A stretch of 64,000 nucleotides of DNA from an uncultured Subdoligranulum sp. (GCA_945830575.1 CALZZE010000004.1:62001-126000), one strand, 5' to 3'; shown: positions 17,594 through 26,658, counted from the stretch's first letter. Made by a program: numbers and translations. Notes: generated by a model from the letters alone, not told the origin.

Positions 17594-18781
17594 ATGATCG
17601 CGGAACAATACAAGGCTATGCTGCAGGGCAAGTCCGTTATCCGTCAGCTGGCGGAATGGAGTACCGCCCGCGGCGCGGAAATCGGCTACGAGAACGTCTT
17701 TGACTATTCGCTGGGCAACCCCTCGGTGCCCTGCCCGGCGCATTTCACCGAAGTGTGCCGGCGGCTGCTGGCGGAACAGGAGCCGGTGGCCCTCCACGGG
17801 TACAGCCCCACCCTCACGCTGCCCGCGGTGCGCGCCGCCGTGGCGGACAGCCTCAACCGCCGGTTCGGTATGCACTATACCAAAGACCACCTCTTTATGA
17901 CCAGCGGCGCGGCGGGGGCGCTGGCCCACGCGCTGCGCTGCGTGGCGGTGCCGGGGCAGAAAATCCTCACCTTTGCGCCGTTTTTTCCGGAATACAAGCC
18001 CTATGTGGAGGGCGCGGGGCTGACCCTGTCGGTGGTGCCGCCCCGCTGTGAGGACTTCCAGATCGACTTTGCCGCCGCCGAGTCCCTGCTGGACGAAACC
18101 ACCGCCGCCGTGCTCATCAACACCCCCAACAACCCCTCCGGCGCGGCGTACAGCGCCGACACGCTGGAGCGGCTGGCGGCGCTGCTGCGCCGCAAAAGCG
18201 CCGAGTACGGCCACCACATCTTCCTGATTTCCGACGAGCCGTACCGGGAAATCGTCTTCGGCGGCGCGGCCATCCAGTACCCGGCCAGATTCTACGAGGA
18301 CACCCTCACATGCTATTCCTTCTCCAAGAGCCTCAGCCTGCCCGGCGAGCGCATCGGCTATGTGGCGGTGAACCCCGCCTGCGAGGACGCCGAGTTTATC
18401 GTGCCCATGTGCGGGCAGATTTCCCGGGGCACCGGCCACAACTGCCCGGCCTCCCTCATCCAGCTGGCGGTGGCGGAGTGCCTGGACGAGACCAGCGACC
18501 TGTCGGTGTACGAGACCAACATGGAGCTGATCTACGCCGAACTGAAACGGCTGGGCTTTACGGTGGTAAAGCCCGGCGGCACCTTCTACATCTTCCCCAA
18601 AGCGCTGGAGGAGAACGCCGCCGCCTTCTGCGAGAAGGCTAAAAAATACGATCTGGCGCTGGTTCCCGGCGACAGCTTTGGCTGCCCCGGCTACTTCCGC
18701 ATGGCCTACTGCATCGACACCGACAAGGTGCGCCGCAGCTTTGCGGCCCTGCGTGCCTTTGTGGCCGCCGAGTATCCTTGA
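17594..18781 (+). CDS. PLP-dependent aminotransferase (aspartate aminotransferase family)
   Basis: A 395-residue fold-type I aminotransferase. Marks are the TSGAAGAL cofactor loop, TPNNPSGAAY, SDEPYREIVF, and the PLP lysine in YSFSKSLSLPGERIGY, with RMAYC near the C-terminus. The amino donor cannot be told from sequence. It lies between the phosphatase and the transpeptidase in one transcript, with short gaps of 22 and 15 bases. Confidence 0.92.
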   Translation: MIAEQYKAMLQGKSVIRQLAEWSTARGAEIGYENVFDYSLGNPSVPCPAHFTEVCRRLLAEQEPVALHGYSPTLTLPAVRAAVADSLNRRFGMHYTKDHLFMTSGAAGALAHALRCVAVPGQKILTFAPFFPEYKPYVEGAGLTLSVVPPRCEDFQIDFAAAESLLDETTAAVLINTPNNPSGAAYSADTLERLAALLRRKSAEYGHHIFLISDEPYREIVFGGAAIQYPARFYEDTLTCYSFSKSLSLPGERIGYVAVNPACEDAEFIVPMCGQISRGTGHNCPASLIQLAVAECLDETSDLSVYETNMELIYAELKRLGFTVVKPGGTFYIFPKALEENAAAFCEKAKKYDLALVPGDSFGCPGYFRMAYCIDTDKVRRSFAALRAFVAAEYP

Positions 18782-18796
18782 ACTAAGGAGCAACAC

Positions 18797-19762
18797 ATGA
18801 AACTGACACGGTTCCTGTCCCTGCTGCTGGTGGGCGGTCTGCTGCTCACCGGCTGCACCGCCCAGCCCGCCACCGAAATGGCCACCCCGGAGACTGCCAC
18901 CCCGGAGACCGCCACCCCGGAAACGGCCACCCCCGAATCCGCCGAGCCGGACCCGCTGGAGGCCGTGCTGGCCACCTGCACCGACAACGCCACCGGCGAA
19001 AAGCCGCAGGTCACCGACCCGGCGGGCTGGAATGAGGCGGGCCGGGAGATCATCGACGGGTTGGCCGCCGACCCGGTGTACGCCGGGCTGGGCTTTACCG
19101 GCGCGGTGCGGGAGGGCTGCCCCTACCTGCTGGCGGTGAACCGTGCGGCCTCCACCGTGACGGTGTACGCCGCCGATGAGGACGACCGCTACACCGTGCC
19201 GTTTATGGCCATGGTGTGCAGCGGCGGCAGCGATACGCCGGTGGGGTTCTTCCACACGCCCATCAAGTACGAGTGGCGGCTGCTGTCCGGCCCCTGCTAC
19301 GGCCAGTACGCCACCCGCATCTGGGACGCCTACCTCTTCCACAGCGTGCCCTACTACACCCAGCACAAGGACGATGTGGAGTATGACCAGTTCAACCAGC
19401 TGGGCACCCACGCCTCTCTGGGCTGCATCCGGCTGGCGGTGGTGGATGTGAAGTGGATCTACGACAACTGCCCGCTGGGCACCCCGGTCATCATTTATGA
19501 TGATGCGGAACGCCCCGGCCCCATGGGCAAGCCGGGCACCATCTATACCGACCCCGCTGACGAGAGCCGCCGAGGCTGGGACCCCACCGACCCCGACCCG
19601 GTCAACCCCTGGCCGGAGAATTTCCGCACCGGCACGGCCATCCGCAGTCAGGCCGCCTGGGATCAGTGGGACGAGCTGCATGAGGAGTGGAACACCCGCC
19701 TGACCCCCACCGACCTGCGGGGGTTCAGCACCGATTCCTCCAAGGAGGGGACGAGGGGGTAA
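18797..19762 (+). CDS. L,D-transpeptidase lipoprotein (YkuD domain)
   Basis: A 321-residue lipoprotein with lipobox LLTGC (Cys20), a short Thr-Pro-Glu-rich linker, and a C-terminal YkuD-type catalytic domain with the signature HASLGCIRL, the cysteine being the nucleophile. Such enzymes form or exchange 3-3 cross-links in peptidoglycan or attach proteins to it. A further 60 residues follow the domain. The linker consists of ATPET-type repeats encoded by 15-base DNA repeats. The enzyme acts outside the cell, anchored to the membrane. Confidence 0.92.
   Translation: MKLTRFLSLLLVGGLLLTGCTAQPATEMATPETATPETATPETATPESAEPDPLEAVLATCTDNATGEKPQVTDPAGWNEAGREIIDGLAADPVYAGLGFTGAVREGCPYLLAVNRAASTVTVYAADEDDRYTVPFMAMVCSGGSDTPVGFFHTPIKYEWRLLSGPCYGQYATRIWDAYLFHSVPYYTQHKDDVEYDQFNQLGTHASLGCIRLAVVDVKWIYDNCPLGTPVIIYDDAERPGPMGKPGTIYTDPADESRRGWDPTDPDPVNPWPENFRTGTAIRSQAAWDQWDELHEEWNTRLTPTDLRGFSTDSSKEGTRG
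18881..18940 (+). repeat. Four tandem 15-bp units within the transpeptidase gene
   Basis: Units start at 18881, 18896, 18911 and 18926 and encode ATPET, ATPET, ATPET and ATPES. They keep the frame, so copy-number change would only alter the linker length. Confidence 0.9.
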
Positions 19763-19817
19763 CGCACCTATGCGCGTTTTCACCAAGGACTTCCCGGTGG
19801 TTTTGTGGGGTTTGTCA

Positions 19818-19846
19818 TTGACAGCGCCCGTCTTGTGCGGTACAAT
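19818..19846 (+). promoter_or_regulatory. Near-consensus promoter of the flavoredoxin-rubredoxin gene
   Basis: TTGACA (19818-19823), a 17-bp spacer and TACAAT (19841-19846), the strongest promoter by eye in the first 20 kb. Confidence 0.88.
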
Positions 19847-19847
19847 A

Positions 19848-19872
19848 CTTTTTAGGAATGAAACCTAAAAAG
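19848..19872 (+). promoter_or_regulatory. 9-bp inverted repeat at the transcription start
   Basis: Perfect arms CTTTTTAGG (19848-19856) and CCTAAAAAG (19864-19872) are separated by 7 nt, starting 1 base after the -10. The right arm overlaps the AAGGAG ribosome site. It could be a repressor operator or an RNA hairpin that masks the ribosome site. Confidence 0.6.
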
Positions 19873-19884
19873 GAGACGGGTACT

Positions 19885-20502
19885 ATGAACAAAAAAGCCA
19901 TGTACAATCTCAGCTACGGTCTGTTTGTGCTCACCGCCCATCAGGACGGCAAGGACAACGGCTGCATCATCAATACCGCCGGGCAGGTCACCTCCACCCC
20001 CAACCGCATCAGCATCGCGGTGAACAAGCAGAACCTGACCCACGATATGATCAAAGCCACCGGCAAATTCAACGTGTCCATCATCAGTCAGGCGGCGGAA
20101 TACGAGCTGTTCCAGCATTTCGGCTTCCAGAGCGGCCGCAATGTGGACAAGCTGGACGGCTGGGTCTACGCCCAGCGTGCCGCCAACGGCGTGGTGTACC
20201 TGACCAAGGGCGTCAATTCGTATATCAGCGCCACGGTGGAGCAGGCCATCGATCTGGGCAGCCACACGCTGTTCATCGCCGCCGTGGAGGATATGGACGT
20301 GCTGGACGACACCCCCTCCGCCACCTACGCCTACTACCAGAGCAACATCAAGCCCAAGCCCGCCAAACCCGCCGCGCCCGCCGGAAAGACCATGTGGCGC
20401 TGCACCGTCTGCGGCTACATCTACGAGGGCGACCCCCTGCCGGCGGACTTCATCTGCCCCATCTGCAAGCACCCCGCCCAGGATTTTGAGAAGGTGCAGT
20501 AA
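19885..20502 (+). CDS. Flavin reductase-like protein fused to rubredoxin (high-molecular-weight rubredoxin type)
   Basis: A 205-residue fusion. Residues 1-150 are an FMN-binding flavin reductase/flavoredoxin domain, and after a Lys-Pro-Ala linker the C-terminal 38 residues are a short rubredoxin with WRCTVCGY and FICPICKH supplying four Cys for one iron. Similar fusions in anaerobes (Hrb of Moorella) pass electrons from NAD(P)H to flavodiiron or rubrerythrin-type proteins that detoxify oxygen, peroxide or NO. The ATG at 19885 follows AAGGAG. The strong promoter and operator-like repeat suggest stress control. Confidence 0.93.
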   Translation: MNKKAMYNLSYGLFVLTAHQDGKDNGCIINTAGQVTSTPNRISIAVNKQNLTHDMIKATGKFNVSIISQAAEYELFQHFGFQSGRNVDKLDGWVYAQRAANGVVYLTKGVNSYISATVEQAIDLGSHTLFIAAVEDMDVLDDTPSATYAYYQSNIKPKPAKPAAPAGKTMWRCTVCGYIYEGDPLPADFICPICKHPAQDFEKVQ

Positions 20503-20512
20503 CCTTCTTTCT

Positions 20513-20540
20513 GTAGCGGCGCACAGTGTGCGCCCGTGAA
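20513..20540 (+). repeat. REP-like palindrome, copy 2
   Basis: Matches the unit at 9986-10013, here with a perfect palindrome GGCGCACAGTGTGCGCC. It lies 10 bases after the stop of the flavoredoxin gene and touches the terminator. Confidence 0.65.
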
Positions 20541-20570
20541 ATGCAGCGCCCCGCCGGCGCTGCATTTTTT
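20539..20570 (+). terminator. Terminator after the flavoredoxin-rubredoxin gene
   Basis: A 12-bp perfect stem (20539-20550 with 20556-20567), a 5-nt loop and a run of T. Confidence 0.92.
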
Positions 20571-20593
20571 ATACCTGTTTTTCGACGGTATGC

Positions 20594-20621
20594 TTGCCTT
20601 TTCCGCATAAAATGGTATAAT
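20594..20621 (+). promoter_or_regulatory. Promoter of the PAS-GGDEF-EAL gene
   Basis: TTGCCT (20594-20599), 16 bp, TATAAT (20616-20621). Confidence 0.7.
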
Positions 20622-20673
20622 ATAAACGGGTGTTTATTTTTTTGCAAATTGCGGTGTCAAAGGTGGAGGGTTT

Positions 20674-22344
20674 ATGGACGGCGGAATCGACAGCAGGCGA
20701 AAACGGGTTCTGGACGAGCTGTATCGCGGGTTCAGGACGGTGGCGCATGGCGGCTATCTCTACCTGTGCGACATGAAATATGACTATTCCCGCTGGAGCG
20801 TGGAGGCGGTGCAGGATTTCGGCCTGCCGGGGAACTATATGGTCCGGGCCGGCGAGATCTGGGAGCAGTGCATCCACCCCGATGACCGGGAGGGCTATCA
20901 CCAGAGCATCGAGGATATTTTCGCCGGCAGGGACCGGGGCCACGATATGCAGTACCGGGTCAAAAACACCGCGGGGCGCTATGTGGTCTGCACCTGCCGG
21001 GGCACCGTGCTGTGGGACGAGCAGGGCCAGCCGGATTACTTCGTCGGCTCCATCCACAACCACGGACAGGAAAACAACGTGGACCCCCTCACCGGGTTCC
21101 AGAACCAGTACGGCCTGTTTGAGACCCTCAAAATGCTGTACGCCAAAAAACAGCCCGCCAACATTATGATGCTGGGCGTGGGGCATTTCTCCACCATCAA
21201 CGAGATGTGGGGCTACGATTTCGGCAACATCGTCATCCACAAGCTGGTGCAGCTGCTCAAAAAGACCTTCCGCAACGAGGGTATGCTCTACCGGCTGGAC
21301 GGCGTGCGGTTCGTGCTGCTCACCCGCACCCTGTCGCTGGACGAGCTGGCCCGTCGGTACGAGGCGCTGTATCAGGACATCAGCCTCCGGCTGGAGGTGG
21401 ACGGCTACCGCCCCAATCTGGAAATCTGCGGCAGCGCGCTGGAAATCGAGGATTTTGACATCGACCCGCAGACCATGTTCTCCTGCCTGACCTACGCCTA
21501 TGTGTCCAGCCGGGAAAAGGGCAACGGCTCCTTCCGCATCTTCCACCGGGAGCTGGACGCCGACCGCAACAACCTGCTGGTGCTGGTGAACGCGGTGCGC
21601 AAAAGCATCGAGAACAACTGCGCCGGGTTTGTGCTGTACTACCAGCCCATCGTGGAGGCCGCCACCGGCCGCCTGTGCGGCAGCGAGGCGCTGCTGCGCT
21701 GGGAAAACCCGGAATTCGGGCTGGTGCCGCCCAACCGGTTCATCCCCATCATCGAGAACGACCCCGCCTTTGTGCATCTGGGCGAGTGGATCCTGCGCAA
21801 GGCCATGGAGGACACCAAGCCCTTCCTGGCCGTCTTCCCGGATTTTGAGCTGAATGTGAACATCTCCTACGACCAGATCAAGCAGGACAACTTTGTGCAG
21901 CTGGTGCGGCGCAATCTGGATGCCGCCGGGTTCCCGGCACGCAACCTGTGTCTGGAAATCACCGAGCGGTGCCGCCTGCTGGACATGGAGCGGCTGGCCG
22001 CCATCGTCAGCGAACTGCAGAGCATCGGCGTGCGGTTCGCCATCGACGATTTCGGCACCGGGTACTCCTCCATGAGTATTCTGAACTCCATGAAGTTCGA
22101 TGTGGTGAAAATCGACAAGAGCTTTGTGGACGGCGTGGCCGCCGGCGGCCGGGAACTGCGGCTCGTCAAGGTGATGCACGACATGGCCGGGCTGTACGGC
22201 GCCCGGGTCTGCGCCGAGGGCGTCGAGACCAAGGAACAGTGCGACATCCTCCGGGAATGCGGCATCGACTGCATTCAGGGATATTATTTCTCCCGCCCCG
22301 TGGAGGTGGAAACCTTCCGCGAACGGTTTGTGAAACAGGCATAA
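20674..22344 (+). CDS. PAS-GGDEF-EAL protein, probable c-di-GMP phosphodiesterase
   Basis: A 556-residue soluble protein. A PAS fold (about 40-130) precedes a GGDEF domain (140-300) whose catalytic motif is degenerate (YRLDGVRF) and a C-terminal EAL domain. The EAL domain keeps its catalytic set: EALLRW at 338-343, NVNISYDQ, LEITE, DDFGTGYSS, KIDKSFV, EGVE and QGYYFSRP. It therefore should hydrolyse c-di-GMP, with the GGDEF remnant as a possible GTP sensor. There is no membrane segment. It is the counterpart of the cyclase at 7.9 kb. Confidence 0.93.
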   Translation: MDGGIDSRRKRVLDELYRGFRTVAHGGYLYLCDMKYDYSRWSVEAVQDFGLPGNYMVRAGEIWEQCIHPDDREGYHQSIEDIFAGRDRGHDMQYRVKNTAGRYVVCTCRGTVLWDEQGQPDYFVGSIHNHGQENNVDPLTGFQNQYGLFETLKMLYAKKQPANIMMLGVGHFSTINEMWGYDFGNIVIHKLVQLLKKTFRNEGMLYRLDGVRFVLLTRTLSLDELARRYEALYQDISLRLEVDGYRPNLEICGSALEIEDFDIDPQTMFSCLTYAYVSSREKGNGSFRIFHRELDADRNNLLVLVNAVRKSIENNCAGFVLYYQPIVEAATGRLCGSEALLRWENPEFGLVPPNRFIPIIENDPAFVHLGEWILRKAMEDTKPFLAVFPDFELNVNISYDQIKQDNFVQLVRRNLDAAGFPARNLCLEITERCRLLDMERLAAIVSELQSIGVRFAIDDFGTGYSSMSILNSMKFDVVKIDKSFVDGVAAGGRELRLVKVMHDMAGLYGARVCAEGVETKEQCDILRECGIDCIQGYYFSRPVEVETFRERFVKQA

Positions 22345-22349
22345 CAAGA

Positions 22350-22380
22350 CGCCCCCGCCAAACGGCGGGGGCGATTTGTG
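22350..22380. terminator. Terminator between convergent EAL and GH3 genes
   Basis: A 10-bp perfect GC stem (22350-22359 with 22364-22373), a 4-nt loop and ATTTGTG. The GH3 stop lies 7 bases further on the other strand. Confidence 0.82.
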
Positions 22381-22386
22381 TTGGTA

Positions 22387-24633
22387 TCAGTAGCTCAGAC
22401 CGAAATCCAGCTCGTAGTAGTTCCCGGCGGCGTCGCGGTAGGCGTAGGCCTTGCCGTTCTCGTCCTTGAGGGAATCCGGCATATACTGGTCCTTGTCGTA
22501 GCCCGGCACGTCGTTGGGGCTGATGCAGACGCCGTCCGCGTTGACGGCCAGCACCTCGTCGCCACGGGGCAGCGTGATGGGCAGCCTGCCGGTGGGGGCG
22601 AAACGGCCGAAGATGATGTCCAGCGTGGCGGCAGGGTAGGTGTCAAACCCGGCGGTCAGCGCATCGGACAGCGTCTCGATGGGGCCGACCTCCCACGCCA
22701 GCGTAAAGTTGATGTTGGAAATCACCTTGCCGCCGTGGGCGTGCACCGCCGCGGCCACCTCCTGCAGGTGGTGCAGGCCGGTGAGGGTGGTCTCCTCGTG
22801 GGTCTCGGCCATGGGCTTGCCGTCCGCGTCCACGTTGGGCACCGTCTTGCCCTCGCAGATTTCCAGTTCCAGATAGCCCGGCGTGGCGTTGAAATACTCG
22901 CCGCTGGAGGGGCTGACCATCAGAATGGCGTAGTCCGCCTCGGCGGGGTCGTCGGTGAGGGTCACGCCCTCCAGCAGGCCCTTCAGCTCCTCGTTGGCGG
23001 CGGGCACCAGCCGCGGGTCCTTGCGGAACGCCTCGGCATACACCTTCTTGCCGGACAGCTTGGCGGCGGAAAGCGGCAGCACACCGTCATTTTTCAGCAG
23101 CACCACGCTCTGGCGGTGGGCCTCGGCGGCGGCGTCCCAGTCGGCGGCAGCGGCCACCACCTGCGCGGCGTTGGCCGGGTCGCGGTAGGGGTTGTCCACC
23201 AGACCCAGCTCAAACATGCCGGTCAGCGTGCGGGTCACGGCGCGATCCAGCGCCTCATCGGTGAGCACCAGCTGCTCCTTGGTAAAGCCCGCCGGCACCG
23301 GGTGGGTGTCGTAGTAGCCGTTGGTGGCCCGGTCGTAGGCCTCGCGGCCCGCCTCGTTGTCAAACAGGCCGGAAATCACGTCCACGCCGGAATGGTTCAC
23401 CGCAAAGGCGATGCGCTCCGCGCCGTCCAGCATGTCCACGCCCCAGCACATGTTGTGTACAATGCCGGTGTCGGAGTTGATATAGCCCTTGAAGCCCATC
23501 TCGCCACGCAGAATGTCGTTGATAAAGATGCGGTTGTAGGCAAAGCCGTAGGGCTGCAGCTCGATGGGATTGCCTGCAAGGCTCACCTGCGGGGCGCTCT
23601 TGGCGGCGGCCGGCTTGGAGTAGTAGGGCATCACCGCGGCGGTGTGCTTGTCCACCGCCACCTGGAAGGCGGGCAGGTGGTACTTTTGCAGGCTGCCGGG
23701 GGTGGCGTAGACGTTCCACTGGCCGGCGGCGTAGTGGGGGTCAAAGCCGTTCTCGCGGGCGCCGCCGCCGGGGAAGTGCTTGGTGGTCACCGCCACGCCG
23801 TCAAGGGTCACGCCCTCCTCGCTGCCCTGCACGCCGGGGATGAGGTGCTCCATGATGTCACAAATCAGCTTGGGGTCCTCGCCAAAGGTGCCGTAGCTGC
23901 GCTGCCAGCGGGGGTCGGTCATGGTGTCCGCCATATACATATAGCCCTTTTTCAGGCCGCAGGCGTTCCACTCCCGCCGGATGCAGGCGGCGAACTTGTC
24001 CACGATGTCAATTTTGTTTCCGCGCACCGCGGCGGCAATGCCCAGCGTGCCCGGCCAGGTGGCAAACACGCCGGCGGCGTCGTTCATGCCGAACACCACC
24101 TCGCCGTTCTCGTTGCGGGAGTTGGAGGCCACCATCACCGGCACAAAGCGGTCACATTCCTCCGCCACCGCCTGCAGCTGGTTCAGGTAATCCGCCATGT
24201 CCTCCGGGGTGGCGTTCTCCCGCAGGATGGTGTGGCGGGCAAACCATTCCTTCAAAAGGGTGGTGGTGCCGGGCAGATGCTGCTCGCCGAAGATGGTCTT
24301 GCCGTGCACCTCGCCCTCGTCCAGAATCCCGGTCTCATCGGGCACCGGCACATAATCTTTGGGGGCGCGGGCGCTGGGGTATTTGGGGCCCATGCGCCAG
24401 TCCGAGATGAACAGCTGGCCGATCTTCTCGTCCACCGTCATCTGCTTCACATAGGCGGCGGCGCGCTGCGCGGCAGGCAGCCGCCAGTCGTTGACCTCCG
24501 ACACCGTGCCGGTGCCGTCGATGTCCTTGAAGGTCAGGCCGTCCTGCTGGATGACCTTGCGGGTGACGGTGGAAATGTCCGGCCCGCCCTCGTTGCGGTA
24601 TACCTTAAAGTTGTCCGATGCTTTGATCGCCAT
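22387..24633 (-). CDS. Glycoside hydrolase family 3 protein
   Basis: A 748-residue cytoplasmic GH3 enzyme without signal peptide. The TIM-barrel domain shows KHFPGGG and the nucleophile region GFKGYINSDTGI, Asp in SDTG being the expected nucleophile. The second alpha/beta domain (from about 480) has SVVLLKNDGVLPL. Family members are beta-glucosidases, xylosidases or beta-N-acetylglucosaminidases; the specificity cannot be read here. It is divergent from a GPH sugar symporter 352 bp away, which suggests that it cuts a disaccharide brought in by that transporter. The ATG follows GGGAGGC. Confidence 0.93.
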   Translation of the reverse strand: MAIKASDNFKVYRNEGGPDISTVTRKVIQQDGLTFKDIDGTGTVSEVNDWRLPAAQRAAAYVKQMTVDEKIGQLFISDWRMGPKYPSARAPKDYVPVPDETGILDEGEVHGKTIFGEQHLPGTTTLLKEWFARHTILRENATPEDMADYLNQLQAVAEECDRFVPVMVASNSRNENGEVVFGMNDAAGVFATWPGTLGIAAAVRGNKIDIVDKFAACIRREWNACGLKKGYMYMADTMTDPRWQRSYGTFGEDPKLICDIMEHLIPGVQGSEEGVTLDGVAVTTKHFPGGGARENGFDPHYAAGQWNVYATPGSLQKYHLPAFQVAVDKHTAAVMPYYSKPAAAKSAPQVSLAGNPIELQPYGFAYNRIFINDILRGEMGFKGYINSDTGIVHNMCWGVDMLDGAERIAFAVNHSGVDVISGLFDNEAGREAYDRATNGYYDTHPVPAGFTKEQLVLTDEALDRAVTRTLTGMFELGLVDNPYRDPANAAQVVAAAADWDAAAEAHRQSVVLLKNDGVLPLSAAKLSGKKVYAEAFRKDPRLVPAANEELKGLLEGVTLTDDPAEADYAILMVSPSSGEYFNATPGYLELEICEGKTVPNVDADGKPMAETHEETTLTGLHHLQEVAAAVHAHGGKVISNINFTLAWEVGPIETLSDALTAGFDTYPAATLDIIFGRFAPTGRLPITLPRGDEVLAVNADGVCISPNDVPGYDKDQYMPDSLKDENGKAYAYRDAAGNYYELDFGLSY

Positions 24634-24985
24634 AAATGCCTCCCGTTGTTACAATTTTCCCGCGCAGGGGGATAACTATGCTTATTATCCCACATTTTCC
24701 TGCGGGTCGTTAGAAAAATTTACAGGAAAAACCGTACAGATTTTTGATGGAAACTGCACAAACCGTACAGATTTTGCAGTGACAGTGGAACATGAATCGT
24801 AAAATTGTCTGGTTTTTTCATAAAATCCTACTAACAGTTTTTTGAAAAAAAGTTCATAATTGATTCATAAACGGCAGGCGCTGGCGGCCTGCCGTACAAT
24901 GTCCGCGGCACTTCTGCGGGCGGGCGGAAAACATGGCGAGGTTTGCCGCTCACCCGTGTGTGCCAACAGCGAAAGGAGAAAACTT
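24634..24985. promoter_or_regulatory. 352-bp divergent control region between the GH3 and GPH genes
   Basis: No gene is seen here. It holds, left to right: an inverted repeat GGGATAA/TTATCCC (24669-24675 and 24685-24691) close to the GH3 start; two perfect 16-bp direct repeats AAACCGTACAGATTTT (24729-24744 and 24760-24775), 31 bp apart; a weak TTGAAA-18-CATAAA (24842-24871) facing the symporter; and an 8-bp inverted repeat ACGGCAGG/CCTGCCGT (24871-24878 and 24888-24895). The spacing of three helical turns fits one regulator dimer controlling both genes. Confidence 0.6.
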
Positions 24986-26620
24986 ATGTCAAAGCTGCCT
25001 CTGGAAGACAAAGAGCATGGCATCCACCGCGCCAAAATATGGGAGATCGGTTTCTATGCCTGCAACAACCTCTCTACCAACCTCTACATGCTGCTGATGG
25101 GCTCCATCAGCTACTACCTCATCGGCATCGTGGGCCTTGGCGTCGTTCTGGCCGGCTCCATCGGTACCATCATGCGTATCTGGGACGGCGTCACCGACCC
25201 GTTCATCGGCCTCATCGTAGACAAGACCGATACCAAGTTCGGCAAAAACCGCCCCTTCATCGTCATCGGCCAGGTCATCCTGTTCGGCATGTCCTTTGCG
25301 ATGTTCCATGTGCTGCCCAGCGTGAGCATGAGCCTGCGGTTCCCGCTGTACATCGTGTTCTACTGCCTGTACATCATCGGCTACACCTGCCAGTGTGTGG
25401 TCACCAAGTCGGCGCAGCCCTGCCTCACCAACGACCCCTCTCAGCGTCCTATCTTCGCCATGTTTGACTCTGTGTATCTGGTCGTGGTGTTCAACTTCTG
25501 GTATCCCGTCTTCCTGTCCGGCACTTTGATCCCCAAGTACACCCTCAACTCTGCGCAGCATGCGGACAAGATTGCCGCCGTGGTCGCCCAGAACCCCAAC
25601 CTCGCCAACATTCTTATCGAGAAAGACGGCGTGCAGATCCTCAACGGCTTCTACAACCCCGAGATGTGGAGCTACTTCCAGCTGCTGATGGGCGGCATGT
25701 CCGCTGTTCTGGCTGTGCTGAGCGTCATCGGCCTGTGGCGGAAGGACCGCAAGGAATACTTCGGCGTCGGCAACGACCAGAAGGTCACTGTCAAGGACTA
25801 CATCGACGTTCTGGCTCACAACCGCGGCATCCAGATGCTGGTGGTCGCCGCTTCCTCCGATAAGCTGGCCAACAGCGCCCGCTCTAACTCCGCTGTTATG
25901 GCCGTTCTGTTCGGCGTTATCTTCGGCAACTACGCCATGCAGGGCTCTGTGTCTGCCATCACCACCATCCCTGTTCTGCTCGTCACCCTGCTGGCCTTCA
26001 ACCAGATCGCCCGCAAGCTTGGCCAGAAGAAGTGCCTGCTGGTCGGCACCTACGGTTCTCTGGCCAGCGCCGTGCTGATGATCTTCGTGGTGCTTGCTTC
26101 CGCCAACAAGGGCATCTTCTCGGTTCCCACCTTCAACCTCACCAAGCTGTCCACCTTCGGCAACCTGTTTGACTTCTCTCAGTGGAGCCTGATGGGCGTG
26201 CTGTGGATCATCCTCGCCATCTTCTTCGGCGCCTTCGGCAACATGGCCAGTAACATCGTCATCCCCATGACCGCCGACTGCACCGACTACGAGGTCTACC
26301 GCTCCGGCCGTTACGTGCCCGGCCTGATGGGCACCCTGTTCAGCTTCGTTGACAAGCTGATCTCCTCTCTGGCGCCCACTCTCGTTTCCGTCATCTATGC
26401 CGCCGTTGGCTTCTCTCAGGCTCTGCCCACCAACGACAGCCCCTACAGCACCGGCATCCTGTGGGCCACCATCGCCCTGTACTTCGGCATGCCCGCCATC
26501 GGCTGGATCTGCAACGTCATCGCCATGAAGTTCTATCCGCTGACCAAGGAAAAGATGGAAGAAATTCAGGAAGAAGTCGCCCGCATCAAGCTGGAGGCCC
26601 AGAAGGGCGCCAAGGCGTAA
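24986..26620 (+). CDS. GPH-family sugar:cation symporter (MFS)
   Basis: A 544-residue, roughly 12-helix transporter of the glycoside-pentoside-hexuronide family. The loop GVTDPFIGLIVDKTDTKFGKNRPF is split over residues 65-90 and is the family signature. The ATG at 24986 follows AAAGGAG; the longer frame upstream has no ribosome site. A soluble stretch interrupts helices near residues 175-215. Codon use is strongly biased to T- and C-ending highly expressed codons, unlike the GH3 gene. It probably imports a beta-linked disaccharide for GH3. Confidence 0.92.
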   Translation: MSKLPLEDKEHGIHRAKIWEIGFYACNNLSTNLYMLLMGSISYYLIGIVGLGVVLAGSIGTIMRIWDGVTDPFIGLIVDKTDTKFGKNRPFIVIGQVILFGMSFAMFHVLPSVSMSLRFPLYIVFYCLYIIGYTCQCVVTKSAQPCLTNDPSQRPIFAMFDSVYLVVVFNFWYPVFLSGTLIPKYTLNSAQHADKIAAVVAQNPNLANILIEKDGVQILNGFYNPEMWSYFQLLMGGMSAVLAVLSVIGLWRKDRKEYFGVGNDQKVTVKDYIDVLAHNRGIQMLVVAASSDKLANSARSNSAVMAVLFGVIFGNYAMQGSVSAITTIPVLLVTLLAFNQIARKLGQKKCLLVGTYGSLASAVLMIFVVLASANKGIFSVPTFNLTKLSTFGNLFDFSQWSLMGVLWIILAIFFGAFGNMASNIVIPMTADCTDYEVYRSGRYVPGLMGTLFSFVDKLISSLAPTLVSVIYAAVGFSQALPTNDSPYSTGILWATIALYFGMPAIGWICNVIAMKFYPLTKEKMEEIQEEVARIKLEAQKGAKA

Positions 26621-26658
26621 GCTGCGCTGCGCGGTTTCTTTCCCCGCAAAAACTCCCG

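Noticed and set aside
18881..18940. CRISPR-like repeats
   Set aside because: The four 15-bp units are adjacent without spacers and are in frame inside a coding region.
17240..19786. Open frame of 848 codons on the minus strand
   Set aside because: It runs opposite three recognised genes (phosphatase, aminotransferase, transpeptidase), has low-complexity Gly/His/Arg composition, and ends in Arg-Pro-rich noise.
22378..24675. Open frame of 765 codons on the plus strand
   Set aside because: Shadow of the GH3 gene; no domain, no start signal, covers the terminator at 22350-22380 region.
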